Of a stretch of 64,000 nt of DNA, positions 38,549-46,000 are shown one piece after another; position 1 is the first letter of the stretch, and each line of letters opens with the position of its first letter. A model generated the notes under the pieces. That model made no database searches, was not told the DNA's origin, and saw nothing but the letters and a program-made list of their open reading frames with translations. The DNA lies in assembly GCF_910592395.1 (NCBI RefSeq), contig NC_088312.1, forward strand, positions 2,418,001 to 2,482,000. Direction: 5' to 3'. This DNA is from Lineus longissimus (Eukaryota; Nemertea; Pilidiophora; Heteronemertea; Lineidae). Made by a program: the position numbers and the translations under genes.

Positions 38549-40627
38549 CATCAAAACGCCATCAAAACATCAAAAGAAACAAATTCTGAGTTCTCACCGG
38601 AGCATGAACTCAGGCCCATTGGCATGCTATAACCAGTAGTGTTAATGATGGGGCTACCATTTTCATGAAGTCCTTCAGCCAGAGAACATAATTTAGCAGG
38701 GAAAGCTTTAACCAACTGACTCTGCTTCTTAACAAGTCTGGCAGCAAAATTATGGTTCAGAATCGACTAACTTTGGTGAACAGATATCCGAGGAAGCCCT
38801 GTCTGGCATAATATCTTGAGATCGAATCCATTTGTTTGACACTTGTCATGAGATTTGGCAGTGCAGAGTTCATGATACTCCAAGGGGTGGCACCATCATA
38901 GAACTGATCCAGGTGACGCTTCAATGACTCTAGATACTTGACTTTGTCCTTCGTTTCATTCTGGGCATCAGTCATGCTGAAAAATTCACAACCAACAGAA
39001 ATGTCACTCAAATTTAACCAATTAAAAATCTTGTCAATATGATAGTATTCAAATCCTAAGCAAGCATATTTGATATTACATGGTAATACATATGTGAAAA
39101 GTTACCAGGAATCAATACCTTCATTAATCATGTTGGTTTGTGGCAGTAGAAACACAAACACTTGTAACAAATTCTTCAATCTAAAATATCCTCAACATTC
39201 TATTGAAGAGCAAGGATTTATATAGTACTCTCTAGCCAACTCACCCAGCATCAATGGCCTTCCATTTCTTGAGCAATTTTGACTTGGCAGTGATCAACAC
39301 GCCAATGACAGCTTTACATTCCTTGCCTTTCAGCTGTTCCGTGATGTTAGTTAGCAGCCTCTGTCGTCGGTGCCATCTGTCCAACTCTGACAAAGGACCA
39401 GCGTTAGGATCTAAACTCCTGAAAATATCATCATAAGAGGTGTTTCAGACAGAGGAAAAACAACAGAACTACCACTTTCAACGGGATTTTCTAAAAACAG
39501 TTCTGAAACAAGTCAAAGTATTTTTGTCACTTTTCTAGAAATACAATTGCAATACAGTATTTTGATGGAACCTTTACAGGTTGCCCTGCTCAAAGTCAAC
39601 TGCTGTTCTCCTCACAAATGACTTACTATTGGAATACTCAAACACTAGCACCACATCACAAAGAAGTTCCAGCACAGAGAACTTCTAACTGTCTTAATAC
39701 ATTTACCTATCTTCACCAGACTCTGAAAGAATGGGTTCAATGGTAGCAATCCATTCATTCACTAGTTCTTCATACTCAGAGATGATCTCATGATCCAAGG
39801 CGGCCAGGCGATGCTGTTTGTACTCATTGCTGACAAGACGCTCTGGCTGCTTCAACATCTTCAAGAAAACAGAAAATCATGAGTCAATTAAACAACAGTG
39901 TATGAGAGGGGCCCACCAGCATTTTATCAAGTTTCTGAGTAGATGCCAATTTTGTTTGTCACTTTGTGACATCTGTATGATAATTGATATATCATATATG
40001 ATAGTTGATGGATTCCAATCTCTTAATTTCATGTGCTGGCCATTGTCCAGGTCATAAAATACGTAACTACAAAAGACACACTGCACTGTCACCATTTCTT
40101 ACCATTTGTTTTGAAGTGTGAACACTAGCACTGGAGTCACTTAAGGATCCAAGGTATTTCTCCAGGTTCACCATGAGTTGTGCTTTATTTTCTTGAGAAC
40201 AATCGCCCCAGTTTTTCTGAGCCCGTAGCATTGGAATAAAAATGTCAGAGAGGAGCGATGTTAGAGTTTCCATTGTGCTACTTTTTAGTTCACCGCAGAA
40301 AACATCCTTTTCCATGTGTGACGCATCAACTTCTCTTTCAACATCCTTTCGTACAAAATACAAAACTGTCGCTTCTTCAAGATTTACGTCCTTTAAATTG
40401 GCAAGGTTCTGGGCAACGTGAAGTTCTCGTGTGGACAGCTGTCCTGACTCTGGTTTTTCACAGTAAAAGAATAATCGCCGTGGGCCTCGGGCACCAAGAA
40501 AATGATTGATGACATCCATGGTAGAGTGTTCACTGATGAAATCTTCCAGAAGAGTTGGGTTGTCATAGCCCCCAATGTGGAAACTCTCCTGGATCTTGCC
40601 CGCTATCCACCAATGTCTTTCATCCAT
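1..40627 (-). CDS. Divergent axonemal-type dynein heavy chain (DNHD1-like), 5' ~4,200 codons, truncated at the left window edge
   Basis: Dynein heavy chains are microtubule minus-end motors: a tail for assembly, a linker, and a ring of six AAA modules with a coiled-coil stalk. I traced about 70 minus-strand exons by GT-AG sites and consistent phase, from ATG at 40627 (start MDERHWWIAGK) to AAA5 at base 1. The total is about 12.6 kb of coding sequence. Order: DNAH5/8-like tail (aa 1 to ~1450), linker (~1510-2100), AAA1 P-loop (~2390), AAA2 (~2740), AAA3 (~3060), AAA4 (~3440), stalk and microtubule-binding domain (~3690-4170), AAA5 start. The tail motif LLSDIFIPML and the KYLESLKRHLD region match DNAH5/DNAH8. 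The motor is divergent: AAA1 reads FDEVQ instead of FDEFNR, and AAA4 has no P-loop. DNHD1-like is my best family guess; a fast-evolving DNAH5/8 paralogue is the alternative. It is certainly a dynein heavy chain; the subfamily is about 50:50. Confidence 0.93.
510..1797. other. Dynein intron, AT-rich, no gene seen
   Basis: This intron lies between the exons at 1798-2114 and 313-509. It is AT-rich with short TATATA runs near 1408-1460. I see no exon-like segment, repeat family or RNA gene. Confidence 0.6.
2230..2500 (-). mobile_element. Non-LTR retrotransposon 3' fragment (reverse-transcriptase C-terminal tip)
   Basis: The minus strand encodes RRNRGRPRETWRRSM, then LTWEAARQRAANRLEWR and a terminal CAT-containing motif. 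This is the usual last ~60 residues of LINE reverse-transcriptase ORFs (RGRP.xTWRR...W..L...CAT). After the stop, the element ends in a few copies of a TAAGG-type pentamer near 2215-2235, a LINE-like 3' tail. It is 5'-truncated and sits in the dynein intron between the exons at 2608-2748 and 1798-2114. Confidence 0.75.
4259..5921 (-). other. Dynein AAA4 module with degenerate nucleotide site, exons 60-63
   Basis: Exons: 5647-5921, 5142-5436, 4593-4861, 4259-4465. The P-loop position reads FLLIGAIGLHLST where most axonemal dyneins have LLVGVGGSGKQSL, so the Gly-Lys-Ser/Thr is gone. The Walker B position reads LMFSGRDL where DNAH5 has IFTDNEI, so the acidic pair is gone too. The rest of the fold is clear: INSLLVSGEYPHLFTNDEL and FFVSRVKSNLHIILCLPP are textbook AAA4 blocks. 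AAA4 is therefore very likely structural only. Confidence 0.88.
6053..8804 (-). other. Dynein AAA3 module, exons 51-59
   Basis: Exons: 8740-8804, 8417-8620, 8119-8269, 7820-7934, 7419-7618, 7097-7246, 6734-6808, 6403-6573, 6053-6205. The P-loop GPPGSGKT (exon 54) and Walker B IFVDDLNLP (exon 55) are both intact, so AAA3 should bind nucleotide. YLFTLKDITTCFQ and RLCRASDVNWFDEEL match the conserved blocks that close AAA3 in axonemal dyneins (FNLRDLSRVWQG and SSDVTWFD). Confidence 0.88.
8805..10173. other. Dynein intron, no gene seen
   Basis: A 1.4-kb intron between the AAA2 and AAA3 exons. It contains several ACATGTAC words around 9090-9280 but no supported exon or element. Confidence 0.6.
10174..11844 (-). 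other. Dynein AAA2 module, exons 45-50
   Basis: Exons: 11702-11844, 11322-11529, 10929-11185, 10719-10805, 10405-10512, 10174-10260. Walker A is GPPGTGKSS instead of the usual GPSGAGKTT. NRDWVDGIFTSAWRKAN matches the conserved (N)DWTDGIFS block. The Walker B-like CLDGPLHAGW matches LDGPVDAIW. SSPATVSRA matches the SPATVSR sensor motif. AAA2 normally binds nucleotide structurally. Confidence 0.88.
11845..13717. other. Dynein intron, no confident gene
   Basis: A 1.9-kb intron between the AAA1 and AAA2 exons. A possible 17-nt microexon next to a good GTAAGT donor near 12637 was considered, but it would break the reading frame into the next exon, so it is not called. Confidence 0.5.
13718..15455 (-). 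other. Dynein AAA1 module, exons 40-44
   Basis: Exons: 15253-15455, 14885-14983, 14512-14649, 14059-14285, 13718-13929. AAA1 is the main ATPase site of dynein. The Walker A motif is intact (GGTGTGKTET; most dyneins have GPAGTGKTET). Walker B is LFDEVQ, keeping the catalytic Asp-Glu but changing the otherwise nearly invariant FDEFNR. The sensor-like MTVNP is present where most dyneins have MNPGYAGR, and the PGYAG consensus itself is lost (TTAPGHFQLP). Hydrolysis is plausible but not certain. After AAA1, exon 44 is rich in Ser, Lys and Asn. Confidence 0.88.
15725..19044 (-). other. Dynein pre-AAA1 exons, including two candidate microexons
   Basis: Firm exons: 16788-16916 (NIPLHLQQHISLLPSEE), 16452-16586 (GVEVWLQQL, matching the conserved VEVWL motif), 15985-16209 (FGLLYYWTRECE) and 15725-15833. 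Between exon 32 and these lie two in-frame, phase-0 pieces with good splice sites. One is 19012-19044 (11 codons, Thr/Pro-rich, donor GTAAGT). The other is 18292-18345 (18 codons, strongly basic AKGKRKRG, donor GTAAGT). They may be constitutive or alternatively included. Downstream exons stay in frame either way. Confidence 0.75.
17783..17935. repeat. Imperfect inverted repeat in a dynein intron
   Basis: The segment GGTATTGG...TGTCTCA...GGGTGGAGC at the left recurs as its reverse complement at the right (GCTCCACCC...TGAGACAGCCAATACC). It is about 150 bp overall with imperfect arms of about 50 bp. It resembles a decayed MITE. The flank at 17440-17680 is very AT-rich. Confidence 0.5.
19279..19475. 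repeat. 65-bp tandem repeat, three copies
   Basis: A unit starting GTAGACAAGGAGGGATTAAG begins at 19279, 19344 and 19409, an exact 65-bp period. Copies 1 and 2 look identical; copy 3 differs at a few bases near its end. It lies in a dynein intron and is non-coding. Confidence 0.9.
21677..21790 (-). other. Candidate 38-codon cassette exon in the dynein linker
   Basis: A 114-bp phase-0 segment lies between the exons at 22037-22300 and 20300-20592. It has a strong acceptor (polypyrimidine run ending TTTTTTCAG) and a GTAAAAG donor. It would insert PKENRPAKKTFKSLVEKL followed by a hydrophobic Gly-rich stretch. Skipping it gives a perfect family match across the junction (EAVFSNSAASK to ELPQEAKRF), so it is not needed for a normal linker. 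It is alternative splicing or chance. Confidence 0.35.
23763..23931. mobile_element. MITE-like element with 17-bp inverted ends
   Basis: The ends read CATTTTGGACGTCAAGC at the left and its near-exact reverse complement (GCCTGACGTCCAAAATG) at the right. A weaker internal symmetry around ACAAAGTG is also present. There is no coding capacity and I could not define a target duplication. Confidence 0.4.
25670..25723 (-). other. Candidate 18-codon cassette exon in the dynein linker intron
   Basis: A 54-bp phase-0 open segment reads PKLNDLVTDEDTMIQNMT between acceptor TTTCAG and a weak donor GTTAGT. It lies between the exons at 26007-26138 and 23232-23341. Family alignment does not require it. Low confidence. 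Confidence 0.2.
29104..33234 (-). other. Dynein tail to linker, exons 17-22
   Basis: Exons: 32983-33234, 32435-32527, 31055-31205, 30560-30830, 29618-29838, 29104-29396. Exon 17 is a charged coil with a run of Asp and Asn. Exons 19-20 are Ser/Thr/Pro-rich and poorly conserved. Exon 21 (FAIPNITMDPSLDTVQHAV) recovers the DNAH5-type pattern before the linker. For exon 17 I chose the GTACAT donor at 32981-32982 over a later GTGCAC, because only the former keeps exon 18 (LSDVVKIMEREIQLEKSR) in frame. Confidence 0.75.
32126..32354. repeat. Near-perfect long inverted repeat (foldback), arms ~101 bp
   Basis: The left arm 32128-32228 is matched by the reverse complement of 32252-32352, with only two mismatches in about 101 bp and a 23-base loop. 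It lies in the dynein intron between the exons at 32435-32527 and 31055-31205, so the transcript would form a long hairpin. It could be a young foldback MITE or a source of intronic dsRNA. Confidence 0.92.
33714..38026 (-). other. Dynein tail, exons 6-16 (DHC_N1 region)
   Basis: Exons: 37830-38026, 37323-37508, 36991-37115, 36457-36732, 36047-36180, 35679-35815, 35259-35379, 34811-35115, 34379-34638, 34052-34206, 33714-33839. The PPIPRNAPRIAGAISWSRQL block (exon 13) and LQPGLSTLAWNSMNI (exon 14) are classic tail motifs of outer-arm-type heavy chains. Exon 9 (36457-36732) inserts a long Glu/Asp-rich stretch with no counterpart in the typical family. Exon 7 carries a Ser/Lys-rich linker. These low-complexity inserts help explain the larger than usual predicted size. 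Confidence 0.85.
38330..40627 (-). other. Dynein tail, exons 1-5 (N terminus)
   Basis: Exons at 40103-40627, 39707-39858, 39245-39418, 38772-38976 and 38330-38512. The start ATG at 40627 opens a 175-codon exon with no upstream in-frame alternative I could support. The exon reads LLSDIFIPML near its end, a DNAH5/8-type signature. Exons 3-5 contain LKGKECKAVIGVLITAKSKL, then DKVKYLESLKRHLD and VTNQMVSVCKEYIR, which line up with the start of the DHC_N1 tail domain. This region normally mediates heavy-chain pairing and intermediate-chain binding. Junction phases are consistent across all five exons. Confidence 0.88.
38517..38552. repeat. (AATC)n microsatellite
   Basis: A run of the tetramer AATC directly follows a dynein acceptor site in the intron right of 38512. 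Ordinary simple repeat. Confidence 0.9.
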
Positions 40628-40740
40628 GGTGGCTTTATATGTTATTCTACCTTTCTAACATAAAATTAGATAAATATTTCACTTTGGAACAACGCAGGAT
40701 CGATTTTATCTTGGAATTTTGAGCAAGCACCTACAAGTGT

Positions 40741-40750
40741 CCGCCATATT
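40741..40750 (-). promoter_or_regulatory. YY1-like motif upstream of the dynein start
   Basis: On the minus strand this reads AATATGGCGG, matching the YY1 core AAnATGGCGG, about 115 bases 5' of the dynein ATG and in the canonical orientation. I found no convincing RFX X-box in the 200 bases upstream, which would have been expected for a ciliary gene. Confidence 0.4.
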
Positions 40751-42439
40751 GTTTGGCACTAGCCTCGTCTTCATCAATATCTAAAGTGCATAGGAAGCAT
40801 TGTGTTACGGAATGTACGCAGTGACGCCTAGTCATCCTTAGATTCGAGGTTGGTTGGATACGACTTGGGTCTCATTAGGGACTTTTTTATTCATGTGCGG
40901 CCAACTTGTAGTTTCTAAAAAATTATTAATTTCTTGGTCCTCACAGTACGCCAGTGTTGATTTACCAGTTGTTTTGGCAAAAACATATTTTTTGGAGTTT
41001 CTAAAACCTAAAGCGCTACTCAATAAGCGGCTAACAAGAAATCACGCATTTTACTGTTGTTGACGACGTATGTGTACACTGAACTTGGGATGTGCGTCGG
41101 CTCCGCTTTGAAATGCCGTCCAGCGCCAGTTGGTGCGTTTTCGCTGATTTGTGAAAAAATCAACATATCTCAAAAGTTCAATGGTTGACCCTCAATTTTT
41201 TTTTTATTTTTGTGTAGCGTAAGCAACTGTCTTTCACGGGAGAATGGTCACTGTAAGAATTATTCAGTAAAAATGTATAATATTTGGGGTTTTCCGTGAT
41301 TGTCCGGCCCACATTTGGGATGGTGAACAGAGCTAGGAGAAAATGCGATGCTTATGATTTATTTAAAGAAATAAAATGCCCGATTTAACATGCTGCAGAA
41401 TCAGGGGAATCGGACGTTTCCAGTGATATACGACACAAATGGGTTGTCCTCATGCAATCACTTTGGAAACGCATTTTAAAATATATATTACGTCCTGTTA
41501 ATGGGAGTTATGGTTAATGAGGCACATCATCATCGCGTACATTTGGGAAAAACTCCCTAATGAGACCTTGGCGCGGGAAAATTTGAATTTGACTAAAATG
41601 AAGACGCGGTGGCCCGTAACCATGCTTGTTCTACGCTCGGGAATCGAAAACTGGTGTTTCTTGGCGTTGGAGAGGATAAGCAGTTGTTGAGAACTATGGG
41701 TGTGTTACTATTAGACGAGAGGGGAAAAAAAATATTTTTAACATTTTTGCTCGGCATTAACGACCAGATTGCTGGAATTCCTGGGCAGCGCATTGCCTAA
41801 TTCTAATTTGGTCTCCATACCAGGCGACAGGACGAGGCCGGTCCAATTCGTCCGGAGTGTACCAGATGCATGTGGGCTGGACCTACATCATGTCGGCCTA
41901 CGTGTGACCTCATAATTCAGGTCACAACCATGCTGGACACGTCTGATAATTATCATGACAATGTCATATAGGTCAATCTATCGTGTGATTCTATTTGAAC
42001 GTCTATATCCTATTATGTCTAATTGGTCATAATTACTGCAGGGATAATGAAATGTGACAATTATATGAATTACGACCACAAAACGAAACATAGGCAGTAA
42101 GTCGCAATAGCTGTTCCAGTAATTTTTAAAGGGGGTCGGTCGCAGCCCCATGTCGGCGGAAATCCCCGAAAGTCAGTGAACTTGGTCAACTAGGGTGAGT
42201 ATCATATAGGAGTTCTCCCCAGAAAGTTTTGGAAACTTTGTCGATATGTGTTTTCCGGGCCATCTGAGGGTAGTCGTTGACTTCTTGGGGAAAGAGGACG
42301 CCCTGAATCTTTGAGGTCTTCGCTGACGAAAAGGAGGGGGAGGCTCGCTTTATGCCATTGCGCGACCGAGCCTCATTTAGGGGAATATTCGTTGCAATCA
42401 TACAGTTGCCTATTTAACGTCGATGCTGTCATTTGGGAC

Positions 42440-42710
42440 CAACGTATCAAAGAATAATCGGGAAAATCTCATCCCTATGGTAAGTCACAACCATGCTGTA
42501 TTCAGGGAGCCGATATACGTACTAAAAGAATGTCAAGACAGTATCAGAATAAGTCACAACCATGCTGTGTTCAGTAACATAGATCAAAGAATAATCGAGG
42601 CAGACTAAAATAAGTCACAACCATGCATGTTGTTTCCGATTACTTTATTGAATCGGGGCAATCTCATGGTAAGTCACAACAATGATGTCTTCAGGGACAA
42701 GTCACATTGG
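42440..42710 (+). repeat. Degenerate tandem repeat with conserved TAAGTCACAACCATG core
   Basis: The core TAAGTCACAACCATGCTGT or close variants occurs at 42481, 42550, 42611 and 42670, spaced 69, 61 and 59 bases. Flanking words (AATCTCAT, AAGAATAATCG) also recur. A fifth related word, GGTCACAACCATGCTGG, sits near 41920. It lies 370-640 bases upstream of the receptor gene start and could be an old satellite or a promoter array. Confidence 0.7.
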
Positions 42711-43076
42711 CCATTGCGCTCGGCACCCCAACCACCAATTATTTTAGTACATGTACTATACATACGTCACTGACGCTAGTCATGATGATATATGAGGCAC
42801 GAATAAAAAAAGAGTTGTAACACAGCCGGACATCCATGCTTTACTCAACCCGATGAATGAAATTAATGCTGTTTATTTTATTGAGCACTGTTTAAGCTGG
42901 GACAACGCAACATGAGATGACATCATCCCAACTTTTTGTGCCGTTAGTCGTTGCTTTCAGTAAATGTGATCAACTTATATGAGGAAGTGCGGTACCAGCC
43001 TGGATCCTGGTGTTCTCATCACATGATATTGGAACTCTTGATGAGCAGGCCTACGAAGGGATAACGTGACACGAAC

Positions 43077-46000
43077 ATGGCTGTCAGACTTTCTTTGCGA
43101 CATTTTGGTCTAATTTTCTTTATCTGGATTTTTACGGTCACGGTATCGTTGTCGAAAACTGGTAAGACATTGTTTTTTATTCATTTCGTTTTAATAGTAA
43201 TGTTTGTCGTGGAGGGCTGTTTCGGATAGCGATGCTAGAAGATAAGACGTCGAAGTTAACTATGGGAGTGCTGTAGTGGAAACACTATATCCTCTCCCTC
43301 CCCTCGCTCACATGACATCATGTGAGCTCGGCGAGTATACCGAGTGAAAGGCGCTGATAAGCTCTTGATGCAAACACTAGCATCGTCAACTCTGAGGTCC
43401 CGGCGTGGCAGTCGAAAATGTCCCCCTGGAAAAAGTACTACTCTACAAAACTGAATTTTATAGAAATCATACATTTGTAAGCAAATAATTATATTCGTGA
43501 TTAAGGCCTACCTGTTTCTGTCTCAAATATCAATAACAGATAAATGTTTTAACTATCGGGAACAGGATTTATTATGGGGTGCAATAATTATAGTACCCTT
43601 CCGGAGGAGTCCTGGTGCTCCCATTGCAGCAACACCTCGAAGCACGTACTGTCAATATTTTTACCTCAGCCCTTCATCATCACACATAATGTACACGTAA
43701 TCTTATTTACAGAGCAATGCTACTACAATAAGTCATGTAAGAATTCGGCCAAAGTCATACAAATTCTAAAAGCCACGAATGCCAGTGACTGGGAAAACTG
43801 CAATATGAAGCCCAAGTGTGATAATCAGAATCAAAATGGAAGTTTTGATTGCAAATGTGGTGGGTATATATCAATATACCTCCGTGTTTTAATAATTCAT
43901 TATTTGAATAGGATTTGCTGTCAGCATATATAGATCTGACATTAAGCATACAATCACTAATTTTCAAATGGACGGGAGTTCTGAATGTTCAGAAACAGCC
44001 GCATTAATTTGAACGTATTTTGAGGCTTTCAGTATACCAGATTGGTAAAAACCTTCCGAACCTATTTGTTCCTTGTTTTCTTCGACTTATTTCGTTTTCC
44101 TGCTAATTCGTGGCCGTTTTCCTAAGGGCGGATATATATCAGTTCAGTTATGTCTTATTTCAATCGTACAATTCGCGTGCTTTTTTCCAGTGTTGAAGTC
44201 CCAAGATTCGTACATGGACATTTGCGGCAAATCTGGGTCAGAAGGCTCTGTCGGTAGCAAGGATTTTTACATCTTCAATGCAAACTATCCAGAGACAAAT
44301 AGCCAACCAGACATATGTGAATGTGCAGTGCGCTTCAACTCCTCAGGTAGCATTCCCGATGTGTGGTTTCACCACATCGATCTACCGCCAGGGGCTTCGG
44401 TATACGTCACAGCTGACGACCTCGCCCTAGACCATGTAGACAGGAACAACTGTAGTGACCTTATAAATTGTAGGCTGCCCGTAGAGCAGCAGTTTAAGAG
44501 GAATGGCCTGCTGAGGGTGATTTCTACGGCTCAGCAAAAGGCTGGCAAACTTTGGATAAAGGTTTCTTCAGGTTAGTTATGAGACTAGGCTAAAAACTAC
44601 AACTTAATGTATTTACATAGTCTAAAAATCTCTAACGATTTTTTTGCAATTACACGTATGTGGATTTTGAGGTGACACACGGGCAGTTTCGATTTCGGGT
44701 TCTCGTCGCTGAGAGCATACAAATTGCAATGACGTCGAGAAAGATTTCCATGGTTAATACTAAGTGTTAATTTCAAAATTGTTTGTTTTAGCTAAAAAAG
44801 GATTTACCGTGAACTGTAGTATAAAACGGAATGGAGGTGAGTGCTGGTGCTAAAACGTTCTGAACCAATAGTCAGCGACCTCCACGGAGTCCGGGTCGGC
44901 GAAGTTGACGATATCTAAAACTTGAGAGGGTCAAGATGTGATGATGATGATGATGATGGTGATGATACGACAGGTTCTTGTTTCAATTCTGACCACATTG
45001 TGCAACTTATTCTGCGCTCCCAACTATTTTCTTGTTAGAAATAACACGGTTCTAATGAGCTCATTTGTTGGAAATAACAGAGCCACCCTTGGTGGGTCAA
45101 ATATGCCCACTTTCTTTTGTAGGCCTATTAGTCGCTGGTAAGGATAACAGCACTTAGAACAGGGCAAAACTTTGTATGAAATCATTTCTGTTGACTCAGA
45201 TGATTTAACTTTGGAGCCACAGTTCTGAATGTAATTTTAATTTGGGATTTCTGAGGCCGATGCCCTTGTAGGTGTCTCACATGAAAATTCCATTGTAGTC
45301 ACTGCAAAGACAACTACCCTGGTTACCACTCCAAAACCTAAGAACACATTCACATCAGAAGTCACTGCAAAGACAACTACCCTGGTTACCACTCCAAAAC
45401 CTAAGAACACACCCACATCAGAAATATCAGTTGGTAAGTTTTCTAATGATGTCTCTCTCATCGGTTCGAAAGAAGAAAAGGGTATTTCCTTTAAGGACAA
45501 CCCAAAGTCCCGCGTTTTTGTTTAATTCGACATATCCAGGGTCATCCTGAGCCTCAGGGCCTTTCACTCGGCACTTGTCTTGTAGGCGGGAAGGGAAGGG
45601 GCATGCAACGGCATGGCTTTGAGTACTGCCGACCCCCGACTGATCGATAGCTTCATACTGATAACCAAAGGCTTTACCACCTCAATATCGAACGGAATGT
45701 GTGTATACGAGTCTCCTTGAAAGGTGTAATGCAGTTTGCATCTGTTTCAGGTCCAACCGGCGAACCAACGACCACTGTGCAACCAGGGATAGGATGCGAA
45801 GGTAAGAAAGGTAGGTTTTTTTATTTGTATGTGTGTGGGGGGGGGGAGGGGGGGGGTTAGATCGCTCAAATCTAATGGTTTTTCCATTTGCTATATTTAC
45901 CGCAATCAATCTGCCAATTTCTCACACACAATTTGGAGAGTTGGTCTTTCTGTCTGCGAATATGGCCATGGGTGCGGCCGATCCGCTGGCGCCCCGACCC

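Larger units (their letters stand above)
40628..43076. other. Intergenic spacer between divergent genes
   Basis: Contains the presumed promoters of the dynein gene (minus) and the repeat-tail receptor gene (plus). A degenerate repeat occupies 42440-42710. Short open frames near 41600 and 42190 show no family resemblance and are not called. Confidence 0.6.

Noticed and set aside
38517-38552. Short spaced repeats considered as a CRISPR-like array
   Set aside because: Simple AATC microsatellite in an animal intron; no spacer structure anywhere in the window.
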